Shown here one piece after another: positions 18,588 through 29,336 of a DNA stretch of 64,000 nucleotides. A program made the position numbers and the translations under genes. How positions within the stretch are numbered: position 1 is the first letter of the stretch; every line of letters starts with the position of its first letter. The notes beneath the pieces are model-generated. The model ran no database searches, had not been told where the DNA came from, and saw only the letters and a program-made list of their open reading frames with translations. Origin of the DNA: Roseomonas marmotae (lineage in GTDB: Bacteria > Pseudomonadota > Alphaproteobacteria > Acetobacterales > Acetobacteraceae); assembly GCF_017654485.1 (NCBI RefSeq), contig NZ_CP061091.1, positions 1,439,501-1,503,500 of the forward strand, read 5' to 3'.

Positions 18588-18863
18588 TCAGTGCAGGCGG
18601 AACTCGCCATCGGCGTAGCGGAACTCCGCCGGGCGGCTGAGGGCAGCCGAGGCGACTCGCACCGAATGCAGCGGACCGTGGATGTCGCGCCGCCAGAATT
18701 CCAGGAATCGGTGCAGCTCGGGGAAGCCGGGGGCTTGGTCCAGCTTCTGCCAGATGAAGCTCTGCAACAGGCCGGGGTGGTCCGGCAGGTGGTAGAGGAT
18801 ATGCGCGGTGGTCAGCCGCCAGTCGGGAATGCGTACGAAGGAATCGATGTCACGCAGCAGCAT
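18588..18863 (-). CDS. Usg-like family protein
   Basis: This 91-residue soluble protein has the pattern of the Usg family: DWRLTTAHILYHLPDHPGLLQ, then a WQ segment, FPELHRFLEFW and LHSVRVA. The family is nearly restricted to alphaproteobacteria and its biochemical function is unknown to me. It is convergent with the AEC gene and diverges from the groESL promoter region. The assignment rests on my recognition of the family pattern. Confidence 0.75.
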   Translation of the reverse strand: MLLRDIDSFVRIPDWRLTTAHILYHLPDHPGLLQSFIWQKLDQAPGFPELHRFLEFWRRDIHGPLHSVRVASAALSRPAEFRYADGEFRLH

Positions 18864-18973
18864 GATTCGGATGTCTCCGCGTCCTGTTCAGCCGTCGGCC
18901 TTTTCCGCCCAATGCGGGCATCATCGCATGCCCGAAGCGGCGGCTGGAAGAAAAATCCTTTTTTATCAGGATA

Positions 18974-19000
18974 TTAGCACTCAAGTATGGAGAGTGCTGA
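18974..19000 (+). promoter_or_regulatory. CIRCE operator 1 (HrcA site)
   Basis: TTAGCACTC (18974-18982), nine bases, then GAGTGCTGA (18992-19000). This matches the consensus TTAGCACTC-N9-GAGTGCTAA except for one base. It lies just upstream of the groESL -35. Confidence 0.93.
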
Positions 19001-19007
19001 CAAACGC

Positions 19008-19036
19008 TTGACGTAAGCGGCGGAGCCCCTTAGATC
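19008..19036 (+). promoter_or_regulatory. groESL promoter
   Basis: TTGACG (19008-19013), a 17-base spacer and TAGATC (19031-19036) form a sigma-70-type promoter between the two CIRCE elements. The CTTG at 19007 and CCCCTTAGAT around 19026-19035 also resemble an RpoH promoter of the CTTG/CCYTAT type, so two sigma factors could share this site. Confidence 0.7.
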
Positions 19037-19038
19037 GC

Positions 19039-19065
19039 TTAGCACTCTCCCGGGGTGAGTGCTGA
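19039..19065 (+). promoter_or_regulatory. CIRCE operator 2 (HrcA site)
   Basis: TTAGCACTC (19039-19047), nine bases, then GAGTGCTGA (19057-19065). It covers the predicted transcription start, so HrcA bound here would block initiation directly. Confidence 0.93.
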
Positions 19066-19135
19066 CAGGGCTTGCCGGTCCGGGAGAGTAAACCGTCGCT
19101 GGATGCGCCAGATTTAGGGCGTCGAGGAGAGGGCC

Positions 19136-19426
19136 ATGAGCTTCCGTCCACTGCATGACCGCGTTGTCGTTCGCCGGCTGACCGCCGAAGAGAAGACCGC
19201 CGGTGGCATCATCATTCCCGACACCGCCAAGGAAAAGCCGCAGGAAGGCGAAGTTGTCGCCGTCGGCTCCGGCGCGCGCAACGAGGCGGGCCAGCTGGTC
19301 GCGCTCGACGTGAAGGCGGGCGACCGTGTCCTGTTCGGCAAGTGGTCGGGCACCGAGGTCAAGATCAAGGGCGAAGACCTGTTGATCATGAAGGAATCCG
19401 ACATCCTGGGCATCCTGGCGGCCTGA
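19136..19426 (+). CDS. groES: Co-chaperonin GroES
   Basis: The 96-residue protein starts [15 protein letters not shown] and has the mobile-loop region [17 protein letters not shown] and the C-terminal [21 protein letters not shown]. It caps GroEL as a heptamer during protein folding. It is the first gene of the operon under two CIRCE elements, so HrcA repression is expected. The start has GAGGAGAGGGCC upstream. Confidence 0.97.
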   Translation: MSFRPLHDRVVVRRLTAEEKTAGGIIIPDTAKEKPQEGEVVAVGSGARNEAGQLVALDVKAGDRVLFGKWSGTEVKIKGEDLLIMKESDILGILAA

Positions 19427-19470
19427 ACCGGCCCCGCTGCCCGACGATTCCAACAGAACAGACGAGGTAG

Positions 19471-21120
<1,650 letters not shown>

Positions 21121-21127
21121 TCCCTCC

Positions 21128-21146
21128 GGGGCCGGTATCCGGCCCC
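21128..21146 (+). terminator. Hairpin directly after groEL
   Basis: GGGGCCGG (21128-21135), TAT, then CCGGCCCC (21139-21146) form a perfect 8-bp stem. It is followed only by GTT, so it may protect the mRNA end or terminate partly before the stronger stem downstream. Confidence 0.5.
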
Positions 21147-21169
21147 GTTCGGAACGGCTGTTCGGGGGA

Positions 21170-21198
21170 GGGGCGGTCCGCAAGGACCGCCCCTTTTC
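21170..21198 (+). terminator. Rho-independent terminator of groESL
   Basis: GGGGCGGTCC (21170-21179), tetraloop GCAA, then GGACCGCCCC (21184-21193) followed by TTTT. The 10-bp perfect stem plus T-run is a classic intrinsic terminator. Confidence 0.9.
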
Positions 21199-21236
21199 CT
21201 TACGAAAAGATGTTGCATGAAGATAACGTGTTTGCG

Positions 21237-21265
21237 TTGACACGAGCGAAACGATCTGGCCCACT
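21237..21265 (+). promoter_or_regulatory. Possible promoter of the cold-shock gene
   Basis: A perfect TTGACA -35 lies at 21237-21242 in the AT-rich gap after groEL. The expected -10 position (21260-21265) is poor. A start near 21270 would leave a 5' untranslated leader of about 130 bases, as is usual for cold-shock mRNAs. Confidence 0.35.
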
Positions 21266-21401
21266 TCGCTACGCCACCGCTGCTGATCGCCTTGCCGTGC
21301 CTCCGGAATCTTCCGGGCGCCCATCAAGAGCCGTGAACCGGATGGGATCTTGAACCTGGCGATGTCCGCCGGGTCCGCCAGAGAGAAGGAGAGCCTCGGA
21401 C

Positions 21402-21605
21402 ATGGCGATCGGTACCGTGAAGTGGTTCAACGCCACCAAGGGCTTTGGCTTCATTGTCCCGCAAGACGGTGGCAAGGACGTCTTCGTGCACATTACCGCT
21501 GTGCAGCGCGCCGGCCTGCAGGGGTTGCAGGAGAATCAGAAGGTCAGCTTTGAGGTGGTGCAGGAGCGCGGCAAGGCCGCAGCCACCAACCTGAAGCCGC
21601 TGTAA
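21402..21605 (+). CDS. Cold-shock domain protein (CspA family)
   Basis: The 67-residue single cold-shock domain has both RNA-binding motifs: KGFGFI (residues 13-18, RNP1) and VFVHI (27-31, RNP2). It binds single-stranded RNA or DNA and melts mRNA structure. GAGAAGGAGAG precedes the ATG. Which of the several Csp paralogues usual in alphaproteobacteria it is cannot be told. It is a one-gene unit with its own terminator. Confidence 0.95.
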   Translation: MAIGTVKWFNATKGFGFIVPQDGGKDVFVHITAVQRAGLQGLQENQKVSFEVVQERGKAAATNLKPL

Positions 21606-21646
21606 GCCAAAGAGCTTCAGCGGTGGGGCCAGCATGGCCCCGACTG

Positions 21647-21684
21647 AACGGCCTGTGCCTTTCCGGCATGGGCCGTTTTTTGTG
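21647..21684 (+). terminator. Rho-independent terminator of the cold-shock gene
   Basis: AACGGCC (21647-21653) pairs with GGCCGTT (21671-21677), with further pairs inside the loop, followed by a run of T. A second GGGGCC/GGCCCC stem lies just before it at about 21625-21641. Confidence 0.88.
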
Positions 21685-21830
21685 CTTTTTCGTCAATAAG
21701 GAAGAACTTCTGTCTCCGCCCATCAAATAAGGCGGGAAAATGGCAGAACCGAGGCAAAAAAGATTGCTGCGGCGCAACCTCACAGGTTAGTGAGCCCCCG
21801 GTCGCTACTACAGCAGAAAGGGGTTCCACC

Positions 21831-22232
21831 ATGGCAATGCGCAGAATCTCTGCTGTGCTCGCCTTGCTTATTCTCCTCTGGTCTCCCGGCGCGATGGCGC
21901 GGGGTGAGCAGCAGGGCGATCTGAGCCTGAGTGCCGTCGTCGGCGGTGCTCTGCCTTATTCCACCGGCAAAGGCAGCTATCTGGTGACGCGGCTGATCAG
22001 CCCGGGCCACAATGGCCGCCCGATCAACCTGACGGGGCAGTCGCCTTTCGGGCGCGATCTGCGGAACGCCTTCGATGTCAGGCCGCAGATCGGGCTGGGC
22101 GGGCGCTATGTCCTGGGTGAGGGTCCGGGCGGCGCCAAGCTGGCGCTGCGTGTCCTGGTCAGCGCCGGCATGAACCGCCCGGAAGGCACGCGCTCGATTG
22201 TCGGGATCGCCGGCCTGACCGTCTTATTCTGA
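21831..22232 (+). CDS. Small secreted protein of unknown function
   Basis: The 133-residue product has a clear signal peptide: MAMRRISAV, a hydrophobic core, and a likely cleavage site after SPGAMA at about residue 23. The mature part of about 110 residues is Gly-rich, has no cysteines and alternates polar and hydrophobic residues, as in a small beta-structured periplasmic or outer-membrane-associated protein. I do not recognise the family. The gene has an AAAGGGG ribosome binding site and an AT-rich upstream stretch. Its 3' end overlaps the convergent S9 peptidase by nine bases. Confidence 0.65.
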   Translation: MAMRRISAVLALLILLWSPGAMARGEQQGDLSLSAVVGGALPYSTGKGSYLVTRLISPGHNGRPINLTGQSPFGRDLRNAFDVRPQIGLGGRYVLGEGPGGAKLALRVLVSAGMNRPEGTRSIVGIAGLTVLF

Positions 22233-24296
22233 TTCCCAGCCGATGGCGCGCCGCAGGAAGGCCGCGCCAAGCGCCATGAACTGGGCGGCCTCGGCATTGT
22301 CCTTGCCATAGCCATGGCCGCCGGCGGTGGGTTCGTAGAAGCGGGCGTCATATCCCAGCTTCTGCAGCTTCGCCGCCATCTTGCGGGCATGGCCGGGATG
22401 CACCCGGTCATCCCGCCGCGTCGTCGCGAGCAGGATCGGCGGATAGGGCCGCCCCGGCTCGGCCGCGTGATATGCGGCGAACTGGCGCATGAAGGCCCAG
22501 TCCTCCGGCTTGTCGGGGTCGCCGTATTCGGCGATCCAGCTCGCGCCCGCCAGCAGCTTGGTGTAGCGGCGCATATCGATCAGCGGGATGGTGCAGAAGA
22601 GCGCGCCGAACCGCTCCGGGTAGCGCGTCAGCATATTGGCGATCAGCAGCCCGCCATTGGAACCGCCCTCGGCCGCGATGCGCCCAGGCACCGTCACGCC
22701 CCGGCGGACCAGGTCGGCCGCCACGGCGGCGAAATCGTCGTGGGAGAGATGCTTTTTCTCCCGCCGGCCGGCCTCGTGCCAGCGGGTGCCAAATTCACCG
22801 CCGCCCCGTATATGGGCCAGGACGGCGGTGCCGCCGCGTTCCAGCCAGAGCTGCCCGGTGCTGCCGCGATAGGTGGGCGACATTGTCACCTGGAAGCCGC
22901 CATAGCCGGTCATGTGCACGGGGGCGTCGCCTGTCTCCTGCTCCGGCCCGGTCTGCACATAGGGGATGCGTTCGCCGTCGGAGGAGATGGCCTCGTGCCG
23001 TGTCACCCGCAGGCCCTGGGCATTGAACAGGCGTGGCGCCTGCCGCAGCACCAGTGGGGCGGCCGGGGTGGTGGCGGTTTGCAGCAGGGTGGGCGGGGTC
23101 AGCGGGTCCTGGGTCATGGCCAGCAGGGTGCCGTCCGATTCCTCTGCCTCGGCATCCATCGGCCAGACGCTGACCACGCCGATTTCCGGCAGGCCTTCCA
23201 GCCGGCGGCAGGTCCAGCCGCTTTCGGCCGGGGTCCAGATGGTATGATCCGGCCGCAGGTCGTCCAGCACCGAGACCACCACCCGGCCATCGCACCAGAA
23301 GAAGCCTTCCAGCGCCCGGCGCTCCGCCGGCTCGAAGAGGCGGGTGAAGCTGCGCTGCCCGTCCAGCAGGGCGGAGAGGCGGGTGCCCAGCAGCATGTCC
23401 GGGGGGTAGGTGGTGCCGTCCACGGCCCAGGGAGTGCGGGGCTGCAGCACCACCTGGTCGCCTTCCCAGTTCAGGCGCAGGTCGGTCGGCAGGTCGATCC
23501 GCAGGCGCGGGCCCTCGCGGTCGCCCAGATGCACGGCCACGTCGAAGAAGCCGATCTGGTCGAGGAAGACCACGCGCTCCTCGGCGCTGGAGCGGTCGAT
23601 GCCGGCCCAGGCGCCCATATGTTCCGCCGGCACCTCGAAGAGGACGGGGGCGGCCATGGGGTCCTGGCCGCGTGACCAGCGGCGGATGGCACGGGCATAG
23701 CCCGATTGCGTCGCCATCCCGTCACCCAGGGCGGAGGAGAGGATCAGCGTGTCGCGGTCCAGCCAGGCGGCGTTGCTTTTGCCCTCCGGCAGGTCGAAGC
23801 CGCCGGGCACGAAGCTTCGGCTGCCCAGGTCGAATTCCCGCAGCACCACCGCATCGCCACCGCCGCGGGAGAGGCGCAGCAGCGCGCGGTCATGCGCCGG
23901 CGGCAGGGTGGTGGCGCCCTTCCAGATCCAGTCCTCGCCTTCCTCGGCCGCCAGGGCATCGAGGTCCAGCAGCAATTCCCAGTCCGGGCTGTCGCTGCGG
24001 TAGGAGGCGAGTGTGGTGCGGCGCCAGAGGCCGCGCGGATGCTGGGCATCCTGCCAGTAGTTATAGAGCAGGCCGCCCCGCCGGGTGATGTGCGGGATCT
24101 TGTCCGGCCGGTCCATCATCGCCTTCAGCGCGGCGGCGTCGGCGGCGGTGCGGGAATCGGACAGGCGGGCGAGGGTCTTCCCGTTCTGCGCCTCGACCCA
24201 GGCCAGGGCTTCCGCCCCCTCGATCTCCTCCAGCCACAGGAAGGGATCGTCATCCGGGTGGTCGAGGGTCGGGCGAGCGTCTGGGGCGATGGTCAC
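22224..24296 (-). CDS. Prolyl oligopeptidase family (S9) serine peptidase
   Basis: The 690-residue protein has an N-terminal beta-propeller region (about residues 1-410) and a C-terminal alpha/beta hydrolase. The catalytic triad is Ser546 in GGSNGG, Asp630 in DDRVHPGH and His661 in GGHGYG. The GGYGGFQVTMSP segment before the nucleophile is also typical of the family. No signal peptide is present, so it probably acts on short peptides in the cytoplasm. The GTG start at 24296 has GAGGT upstream. Confidence 0.9.
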   Translation of the reverse strand: MTIAPDARPTLDHPDDDPFLWLEEIEGAEALAWVEAQNGKTLARLSDSRTAADAAALKAMMDRPDKIPHITRRGGLLYNYWQDAQHPRGLWRRTTLASYRSDSPDWELLLDLDALAAEEGEDWIWKGATTLPPAHDRALLRLSRGGGDAVVLREFDLGSRSFVPGGFDLPEGKSNAAWLDRDTLILSSALGDGMATQSGYARAIRRWSRGQDPMAAPVLFEVPAEHMGAWAGIDRSSAEERVVFLDQIGFFDVAVHLGDREGPRLRIDLPTDLRLNWEGDQVVLQPRTPWAVDGTTYPPDMLLGTRLSALLDGQRSFTRLFEPAERRALEGFFWCDGRVVVSVLDDLRPDHTIWTPAESGWTCRRLEGLPEIGVVSVWPMDAEAEESDGTLLAMTQDPLTPPTLLQTATTPAAPLVLRQAPRLFNAQGLRVTRHEAISSDGERIPYVQTGPEQETGDAPVHMTGYGGFQVTMSPTYRGSTGQLWLERGGTAVLAHIRGGGEFGTRWHEAGRREKKHLSHDDFAAVAADLVRRGVTVPGRIAAEGGSNGGLLIANMLTRYPERFGALFCTIPLIDMRRYTKLLAGASWIAEYGDPDKPEDWAFMRQFAAYHAAEPGRPYPPILLATTRRDDRVHPGHARKMAAKLQKLGYDARFYEPTAGGHGYGKDNAEAAQFMALGAAFLRRAIGWESE

Positions 24297-24307
24297 AGCG
24301 AGGTACC

Positions 24308-24730
24308 TCAGGCCATTTGGTAACGGGCCTTGGCGGCACGCTCGATGGCGCCCGCGATCAGCCGGTCGATATCCATGCCGATACGGAAATCCTGCAGGAA
24401 CTGCAGCTCTCCCTGTGTCGCCTCGCCATCGGCGGCGGCGACCTCGCAGGCCAGCAGATAGGCCGTCTCCCGCAGGCGCGGGGGCAGGGCGTCGCGCATC
24501 ATGGTGAAGGCACGGTCCAGGCCGTCGGTCTGGCCAAGCAGGGCCAGGCAGGTCTCGGTCACAGGCTCGATCTCGCGCGCCTGGAAGCCGGCGAAGACCG
24601 GCAGTTCCTGCACCAGCCGCGACATCATGCCCAGTTCGGCGTCCGACATGTGCTGGTCGGCGGCGGACATCAGCACCATGGCGCAGATCAGTCCTTCATG
24701 GACGGTGAAATGGGTCTTGGTCTGCGGCAT
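24308..24730 (-). CDS. TerB-like tellurite-resistance-domain protein
   Basis: This 140-residue all-helical protein has the acidic metal-binding-like pattern of the TerB family (MSAADQHMSDAELGMMSRLV, and later EVAAADGEATQGELQFLQDF, two similar helix-Asp-helix halves). TerB-like proteins bind divalent cations and are found in stress or membrane complexes. A direct role in tellurite resistance cannot be inferred here. It lies 12 bases before the S9 peptidase start and may be co-transcribed with it. Confidence 0.75.
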   Translation of the reverse strand: MPQTKTHFTVHEGLICAMVLMSAADQHMSDAELGMMSRLVQELPVFAGFQAREIEPVTETCLALLGQTDGLDRAFTMMRDALPPRLRETAYLLACEVAAADGEATQGELQFLQDFRIGMDIDRLIAGAIERAAKARYQMA

Positions 24731-24783
24731 CGGGAGGCGTCTTCCTTGTTCAGTCCGGCTCGATCATAGGCCACGATACAGCT

Positions 24784-27588
24784 TCAACCCGGCGGGAGCG
24801 CCGGAGATGCAAGAAAAGCGGCGGTTTGACGCACGGCTTCCGCCAGCCCCAGCCGCCGCGGCACCACACCCTGCGGCAATCCGCCCAGCAGGCGGGAGGG
24901 CGTGCGGGGGTCCAGCATCACGAAAACACCCCGGTCGTCGGCGCGGCGGATCAGCCGGCCGAAAGCCTGGCGCAGCCGGTGGCGGGCGATGCCGTCATCA
25001 TAGGCCGTCGGGCGGCCGCCGGAGAGATGAATCCGCCGCTCCCGGTGCAGAATCGAAGGGCGTGGCCAGGGCACGCGGTCGAAGACCAGCAGCCGCAGGG
25101 CGCGCCCCGGCACGTCCACCCCGTCCCGCAGCGCATCCGTGCCCAGCAGGCAGGAATCCTCCTCCGCCCGGAAGATGTCCACCAGGGTGGAACTGTCCAT
25201 CGCATCGACATGCTGGGCGTAGAGGGGGATGCCGGCCTCGGCCAGGGCGGGGGCGATGCGGGCATGCACGTCCCGCAGCCGGCGGATGGCCGTGAACAGG
25301 CCCAGCGCGCCGCCGCCCGCCGCAAGGAAAAGCTGCTGCATGGCCGCGGCCACCTGTCCCGGGCTGTCGCGGTTCATATCCTCCACCACGATGGCCAGGG
25401 TCTGGGTCGCGTAGTCGAAGGGGGAGGGTAGGGCGGCGCGGATGGCGGGGTTGGGCAGATGCTGCACGCCGGTGCGCGCCTCGGCCTCCCGCCAGGCGGC
25501 TTCCGGGTCGCGCCTGTCCGCCGCGTCACGCAGAGTGGCGGAGGCGATCAGCACGCCATGCGCCGGCGCCGCCACCTGCGTCGCGAAGGGCACGGTGGGG
25601 TCCAGCCAGTGGCGGTGCAGCCCCGCATCGAAGTCGCGGCCATCCCGCCTGTTCAGTTCCAGCCAGTCCACATACAGGGGGCGGGTGCCGGGCTCTGGCG
25701 CGGGTTCCCGCAGCTGCCGGAGCATGGAGAGCCAGGCGGCCAGCGGGATCAGCGCGCGCCGCTCGATGCTGCGGGCGGCCACGTCCAGGCGGATGCGGTC
25801 GCCGGTCTCCAGCTCCTGGTCCGGGTCCTCCAGGATATCGGTCAGGAGCTTTGAGAGATGCTTCAGAGGCGCCTGGAGCTTTTCCAGCGCCTCCTCCAGC
25901 CTGGCGGCGGCGCCGGGCAGGCCCTCATGCAGGGGGTGGAGATCGGCCTCGGCGTCATAGAGCGAATCCGCCTCGGTGGCGCGGGCCAGGACCTGGACGC
26001 GGGCGGCGCGCAGGAATTCCTCGCCGGGGCGGGGGGTGTCGCCGGGCAGGTCCTCCCAGCGGTCCCACCAGCCGGCGGCGGGCAGGGAGCGTGCCATCTG
26101 CTCGGCATGGTCCAGCGGCGGGATCAGGCTGGGATGCTGGGGCAGCAGCTCCTCCAGGCGGCGGCGCAGCCCGCGGGCGCGCCCCCGGCCGCCCTCATTG
26201 CCCAGCAGCCAGCGGCGCAGCTCCGCCATCTCGGCGCCGGAGAGGGCGGCGGCGAAGGCGCCATCCGCCGCATCGAACAGGTGGTGCCCTTCGTCGAAGA
26301 CATAGCGCAGGGCGGGGCCGCTCTCGCCATCGCCGCCGCGCGGGCCCAGCGCGGCCTGCACCATGACCAGGGCATGGTTGGCCACCACCAGATTGGCGGT
26401 CTGGGCGCGGCGGATGGAATTCTCGACGAAGCAGCGCTTCCAGTGCGGGCAGGCGGAATGGATGCATTCCCCCCGCCGGTCCGCCAGCAGGGAGATGGAG
26501 CCGGCGGGAAACAGCTCGGCGATCCAGCCGGGGAAGTCGCCGCCCATCAGGTCGCCATCGCGCGTGGCGCCGGCCCAGCGCGCCACCAGGGCCAGGGCGA
26601 CGATGCGGGCGGGCATGGCGCCGCTGACGGCCTCGTCGAAGTTCAGCAGGCAGAGGTAGTTCTCGCGCCCCTTGCGGATGACGACCTTGCGGCGCCGCTC
26701 CTCCGGGTCCGGGTAGAGGCGGGCCAGCTCCTGGTCCAGCTGCCGTTGCAGGTTGCGGGTATAGGTGGCGATCCAGACCGGCGCGCCGTTGCGCTCGGCC
26801 CAGAGGCTGGCCGGCGCCACATAGCCCAGGGTCTTGCCGGTGCCCGTGCCGGCCTCGGCCAGCACCAGCTGCGGCTCGCCCGGCACTTCGCGCGGCGCGA
26901 AGGCCATGCTGGCGGCACTGGCGAAATCGCCCTGGCTGGGGCGCTGCTCGGCGCCTTCGCCCAGGATTTCCGCGAGCCTGGCGCGGGCTTCGGCGGCGGT
27001 GACGGGCAGGTTGGCAGGGGGCGGGGGCGGGGCGACTTCCTCCCATTCCGCCAGGGTGCGCCAGACCTTCAGCCCGTCATTGCTGCCGCGCGCCTGCGGC
27101 TGGCCCAGGGCCGCCAGCACCGAATCCGCCCAGGGCCAATGGGCGGCATCCCGCAGCCGCGCCGCCAGCATGGCCGCATCGCGGTTGGGCTGGGCGCCAC
27201 GGGCGCGGGCCAGGCGGCGGAGGATTTCGGTGGCGATCTCCGGCAGCAGGGCGGCGGCGGCTTCGGCATCCTCCGGTGGCGGCAGGTCGAGCGCGATGGC
27301 CAGGCCGCGCGGCGTGGGCGCCGCCGGCTGGGCCGGCAGGGCGAAGGCGAAGAGCTCCAGCAGGTCATAGGCGCCGGGGATGGAGGCGATGCCCAGGCGC
27401 TTGGCCATGGCCGGCGCATGCACCAGCATCGGCGGGCCGAGTTCCTCCAGGGCCTCCACCGCCTGGCGGGCGGGCAGGGTGGAGAGTTCGCCATCCGGCG
27501 TCAGCAGAACGGCGGCGCCATGGGTGGCGGCGATCAGCGCGGGCGCGGCGGGCAGCAGCAGGCGGGGGGGCTGGGGCGGCGGAGGCAC
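24784..27588 (-). CDS. DinG/XPD-like ATP-dependent DNA helicase
   Basis: This 934-residue SF2 helicase has a Walker A motif in [17 protein letters not shown], cysteines of an Fe-S-cluster-like region ([13 protein letters not shown], with another Cys upstream), the [11 protein letters not shown] box and C-terminal motif VI in [19 protein letters not shown]. These match bacterial DinG-like helicases, which unwind DNA with 5'-3' polarity and resolve R-loops and replication blocks. The N-terminal 190 or so residues are a low-similarity domain. The start is a GTG with AGGATAG upstream, divergent from lysS. Confidence 0.88.
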   Translation of the reverse strand: MPPPPQPPRLLLPAAPALIAATHGAAVLLTPDGELSTLPARQAVEALEELGPPMLVHAPAMAKRLGIASIPGAYDLLELFAFALPAQPAAPTPRGLAIALDLPPPEDAEAAAALLPEIATEILRRLARARGAQPNRDAAMLAARLRDAAHWPWADSVLAALGQPQARGSNDGLKVWRTLAEWEEVAPPPPPANLPVTAAEARARLAEILGEGAEQRPSQGDFASAASMAFAPREVPGEPQLVLAEAGTGTGKTLGYVAPASLWAERNGAPVWIATYTRNLQRQLDQELARLYPDPEERRRKVVIRKGRENYLCLLNFDEAVSGAMPARIVALALVARWAGATRDGDLMGGDFPGWIAELFPAGSISLLADRRGECIHSACPHWKRCFVENSIRRAQTANLVVANHALVMVQAALGPRGGDGESGPALRYVFDEGHHLFDAADGAFAAALSGAEMAELRRWLLGNEGGRGRARGLRRRLEELLPQHPSLIPPLDHAEQMARSLPAAGWWDRWEDLPGDTPRPGEEFLRAARVQVLARATEADSLYDAEADLHPLHEGLPGAAARLEEALEKLQAPLKHLSKLLTDILEDPDQELETGDRIRLDVAARSIERRALIPLAAWLSMLRQLREPAPEPGTRPLYVDWLELNRRDGRDFDAGLHRHWLDPTVPFATQVAAPAHGVLIASATLRDAADRRDPEAAWREAEARTGVQHLPNPAIRAALPSPFDYATQTLAIVVEDMNRDSPGQVAAAMQQLFLAAGGGALGLFTAIRRLRDVHARIAPALAEAGIPLYAQHVDAMDSSTLVDIFRAEEDSCLLGTDALRDGVDVPGRALRLLVFDRVPWPRPSILHRERRIHLSGGRPTAYDDGIARHRLRQAFGRLIRRADDRGVFVMLDPRTPSRLLGGLPQGVVPRRLGLAEAVRQTAAFLASPALPPG

Positions 27589-27686
27589 GCGCTATCCTAG
27601 GGGCAAAAGGCGAACGAGGCCATGATGAGCCGCTCTGCGGAATGCGTGCGTTGACCATGCGCCCTGGCGCTGGCATGGGGCGGGGC

Positions 27687-29336
27687 ATGAGCGCCGATCC
27701 CACCCTCCGTACTGTCAAGGCTTGGCCCTTCGAGGAAGCCGCCAAGGTCGCCGATCGCATGGCGGCCACCGGCAAAAAATCGGCGCTGTTCGAGACGGGC
27801 TATGGCCCCTCGGGCCTGCCGCATATCGGCACCTTCGGCGAAGTGGCCCGCACGACCTGGGTGCGGAACGCCTTCACCCGCATGACCGGGCTGGAGAGCC
27901 GGCTGATCGCCTTCAGCGATGACATGGACGGGCTCCGCAAGGTGCCGGACAATGTCCCGAATGGCGACATGCTGCGCCAGCACCTCGGCAAGTCGCTGAC
28001 CGCCATCCCCGACCCCTTCGGCACGCATGAGAGCTTCGGGCACCACAACAACGCCCGGCTGCGCAGCTTCCTGGACGAATTCGGCTTCGAATACGAATTC
28101 GCCTCCTCCACCGATTATTATAGGTCCGGCCGCTTCGATGCCGCCCTGCAGCGGATGCTGGAGGCGCATGAGGAGGTGCGGCAGGTGATCCTGCCGACGC
28201 TCGGCCCCGACCGCCGCGCCACCTATTCCCCCTTCCTGCCGATCCACCCCAGGACGGGCGTGGTCATGCAGGTGCCGATGGAGGAGACGCGGCCGCAGGA
28301 CGGCACCGTGGTCTGGCGCGACCCCGAGACGGGCGAGCGTTTCGAGACGCCGGTGACGGGGGGGCACGTCAAGGCGCAGTGGAAGGCGGACTGGGCGATG
28401 CGCTGGTTCGCCCTCGGCGTCGATTACGAGATGTCGGGCAAGGACCTGATCGACAGCGTCAAGCTCTCCTCCGCCATCTGCCGGGTGCTGGGGGCGGAGC
28501 CGCCGGCCACCCTGACCTATGAGCTCTTCCTGGATGCCAATGGCCAGAAGATCTCGAAGTCCAAGGGCAATGGCCTGACCATCGAGGAATGGCTGCGCTA
28601 CGCGCCGCCCGAGAGCCTCGCCTATTTCATGTATCAGCAGCCCGGGCGCGCCAAGCGGCTGCATTTCGACGTGATCCCCCGCGCCACGGATGAATATCTG
28701 CAGCAGCGGGAGAAGCTGCGGGCCAGCCCGGACCCGGCCAACCCGGACTGGCATATCCATGGCGGCGAGGTGCCGAATACGCCAGAGCCGCCGCTGACCT
28801 TCGGCATGCTGCTGAATCTCGTCACCGTCTCGGCCGCCGATACGCCGGAGCGGCTGTGGAAATTCGTGCGCAACTACGCGCCGGAGGCGACCCCGGAGAA
28901 CCAACCGCTGCTTGGGCAGTTGGTGAATTATGCCGTTGCCTATTCCCGCGACTTCATCCTGCCCAGCCTGCGCCCGCGTGCGCCGACGCCGGAAGAGCGG
29001 CCCTCCTTCGAGGCGCTGGTGGACCTGTTGAAGCAGCACCAGGCGGAGATCGAGGCGATGCCGCCCGGCCTGACCCAGGCCGAGTTCATCCAGACCCTGG
29101 TCTATGACGCCGGCCGCCGGGACCCCTTCCTGGTGCCGGCCAAGGATGGTGGGCGGCCGGGTGTCTCGCGCGGCTGGTTCAGCGCGCTCTACCAGGTGCT
29201 GGTGGGCACCGACCAGGGGCCGCGCTTCGGCTCGGTGGCCGCCGCCTATGGCATCCCCGAGACCATCCGGCTGGTGGAGGAAGCGCTGGCCCGGCCATCC
29301 GAACCTGACACGGCATCCGGGGCCGGTCAGGCGTGA
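27687..29336 (+). CDS. lysS: Lysyl-tRNA synthetase, class I
   Basis: The 549-residue enzyme has the class I Rossmann signatures HIGT (residues 46-49, in [13 protein letters not shown]) and KISKSKGN, and the [15 protein letters not shown] region of the archaeal-type LysRS. Class I LysRS replaces the usual class II enzyme in most alphaproteobacteria. I chose the ATG at 27687; in-frame ATGs at 27657 and 27675 are alternatives. The stop overlaps the GTG start of the MprF-like gene (GTGA), so charged Lys-tRNA supply and the lysyl-lipid gene are coupled. Confidence 0.95.
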   Translation: MSADPTLRTVKAWPFEEAAKVADRMAATGKKSALFETGYGPSGLPHIGTFGEVARTTWVRNAFTRMTGLESRLIAFSDDMDGLRKVPDNVPNGDMLRQHLGKSLTAIPDPFGTHESFGHHNNARLRSFLDEFGFEYEFASSTDYYRSGRFDAALQRMLEAHEEVRQVILPTLGPDRRATYSPFLPIHPRTGVVMQVPMEETRPQDGTVVWRDPETGERFETPVTGGHVKAQWKADWAMRWFALGVDYEMSGKDLIDSVKLSSAICRVLGAEPPATLTYELFLDANGQKISKSKGNGLTIEEWLRYAPPESLAYFMYQQPGRAKRLHFDVIPRATDEYLQQREKLRASPDPANPDWHIHGGEVPNTPEPPLTFGMLLNLVTVSAADTPERLWKFVRNYAPEATPENQPLLGQLVNYAVAYSRDFILPSLRPRAPTPEERPSFEALVDLLKQHQAEIEAMPPGLTQAEFIQTLVYDAGRRDPFLVPAKDGGRPGVSRGWFSALYQVLVGTDQGPRFGSVAAAYGIPETIRLVEEALARPSEPDTASGAGQA

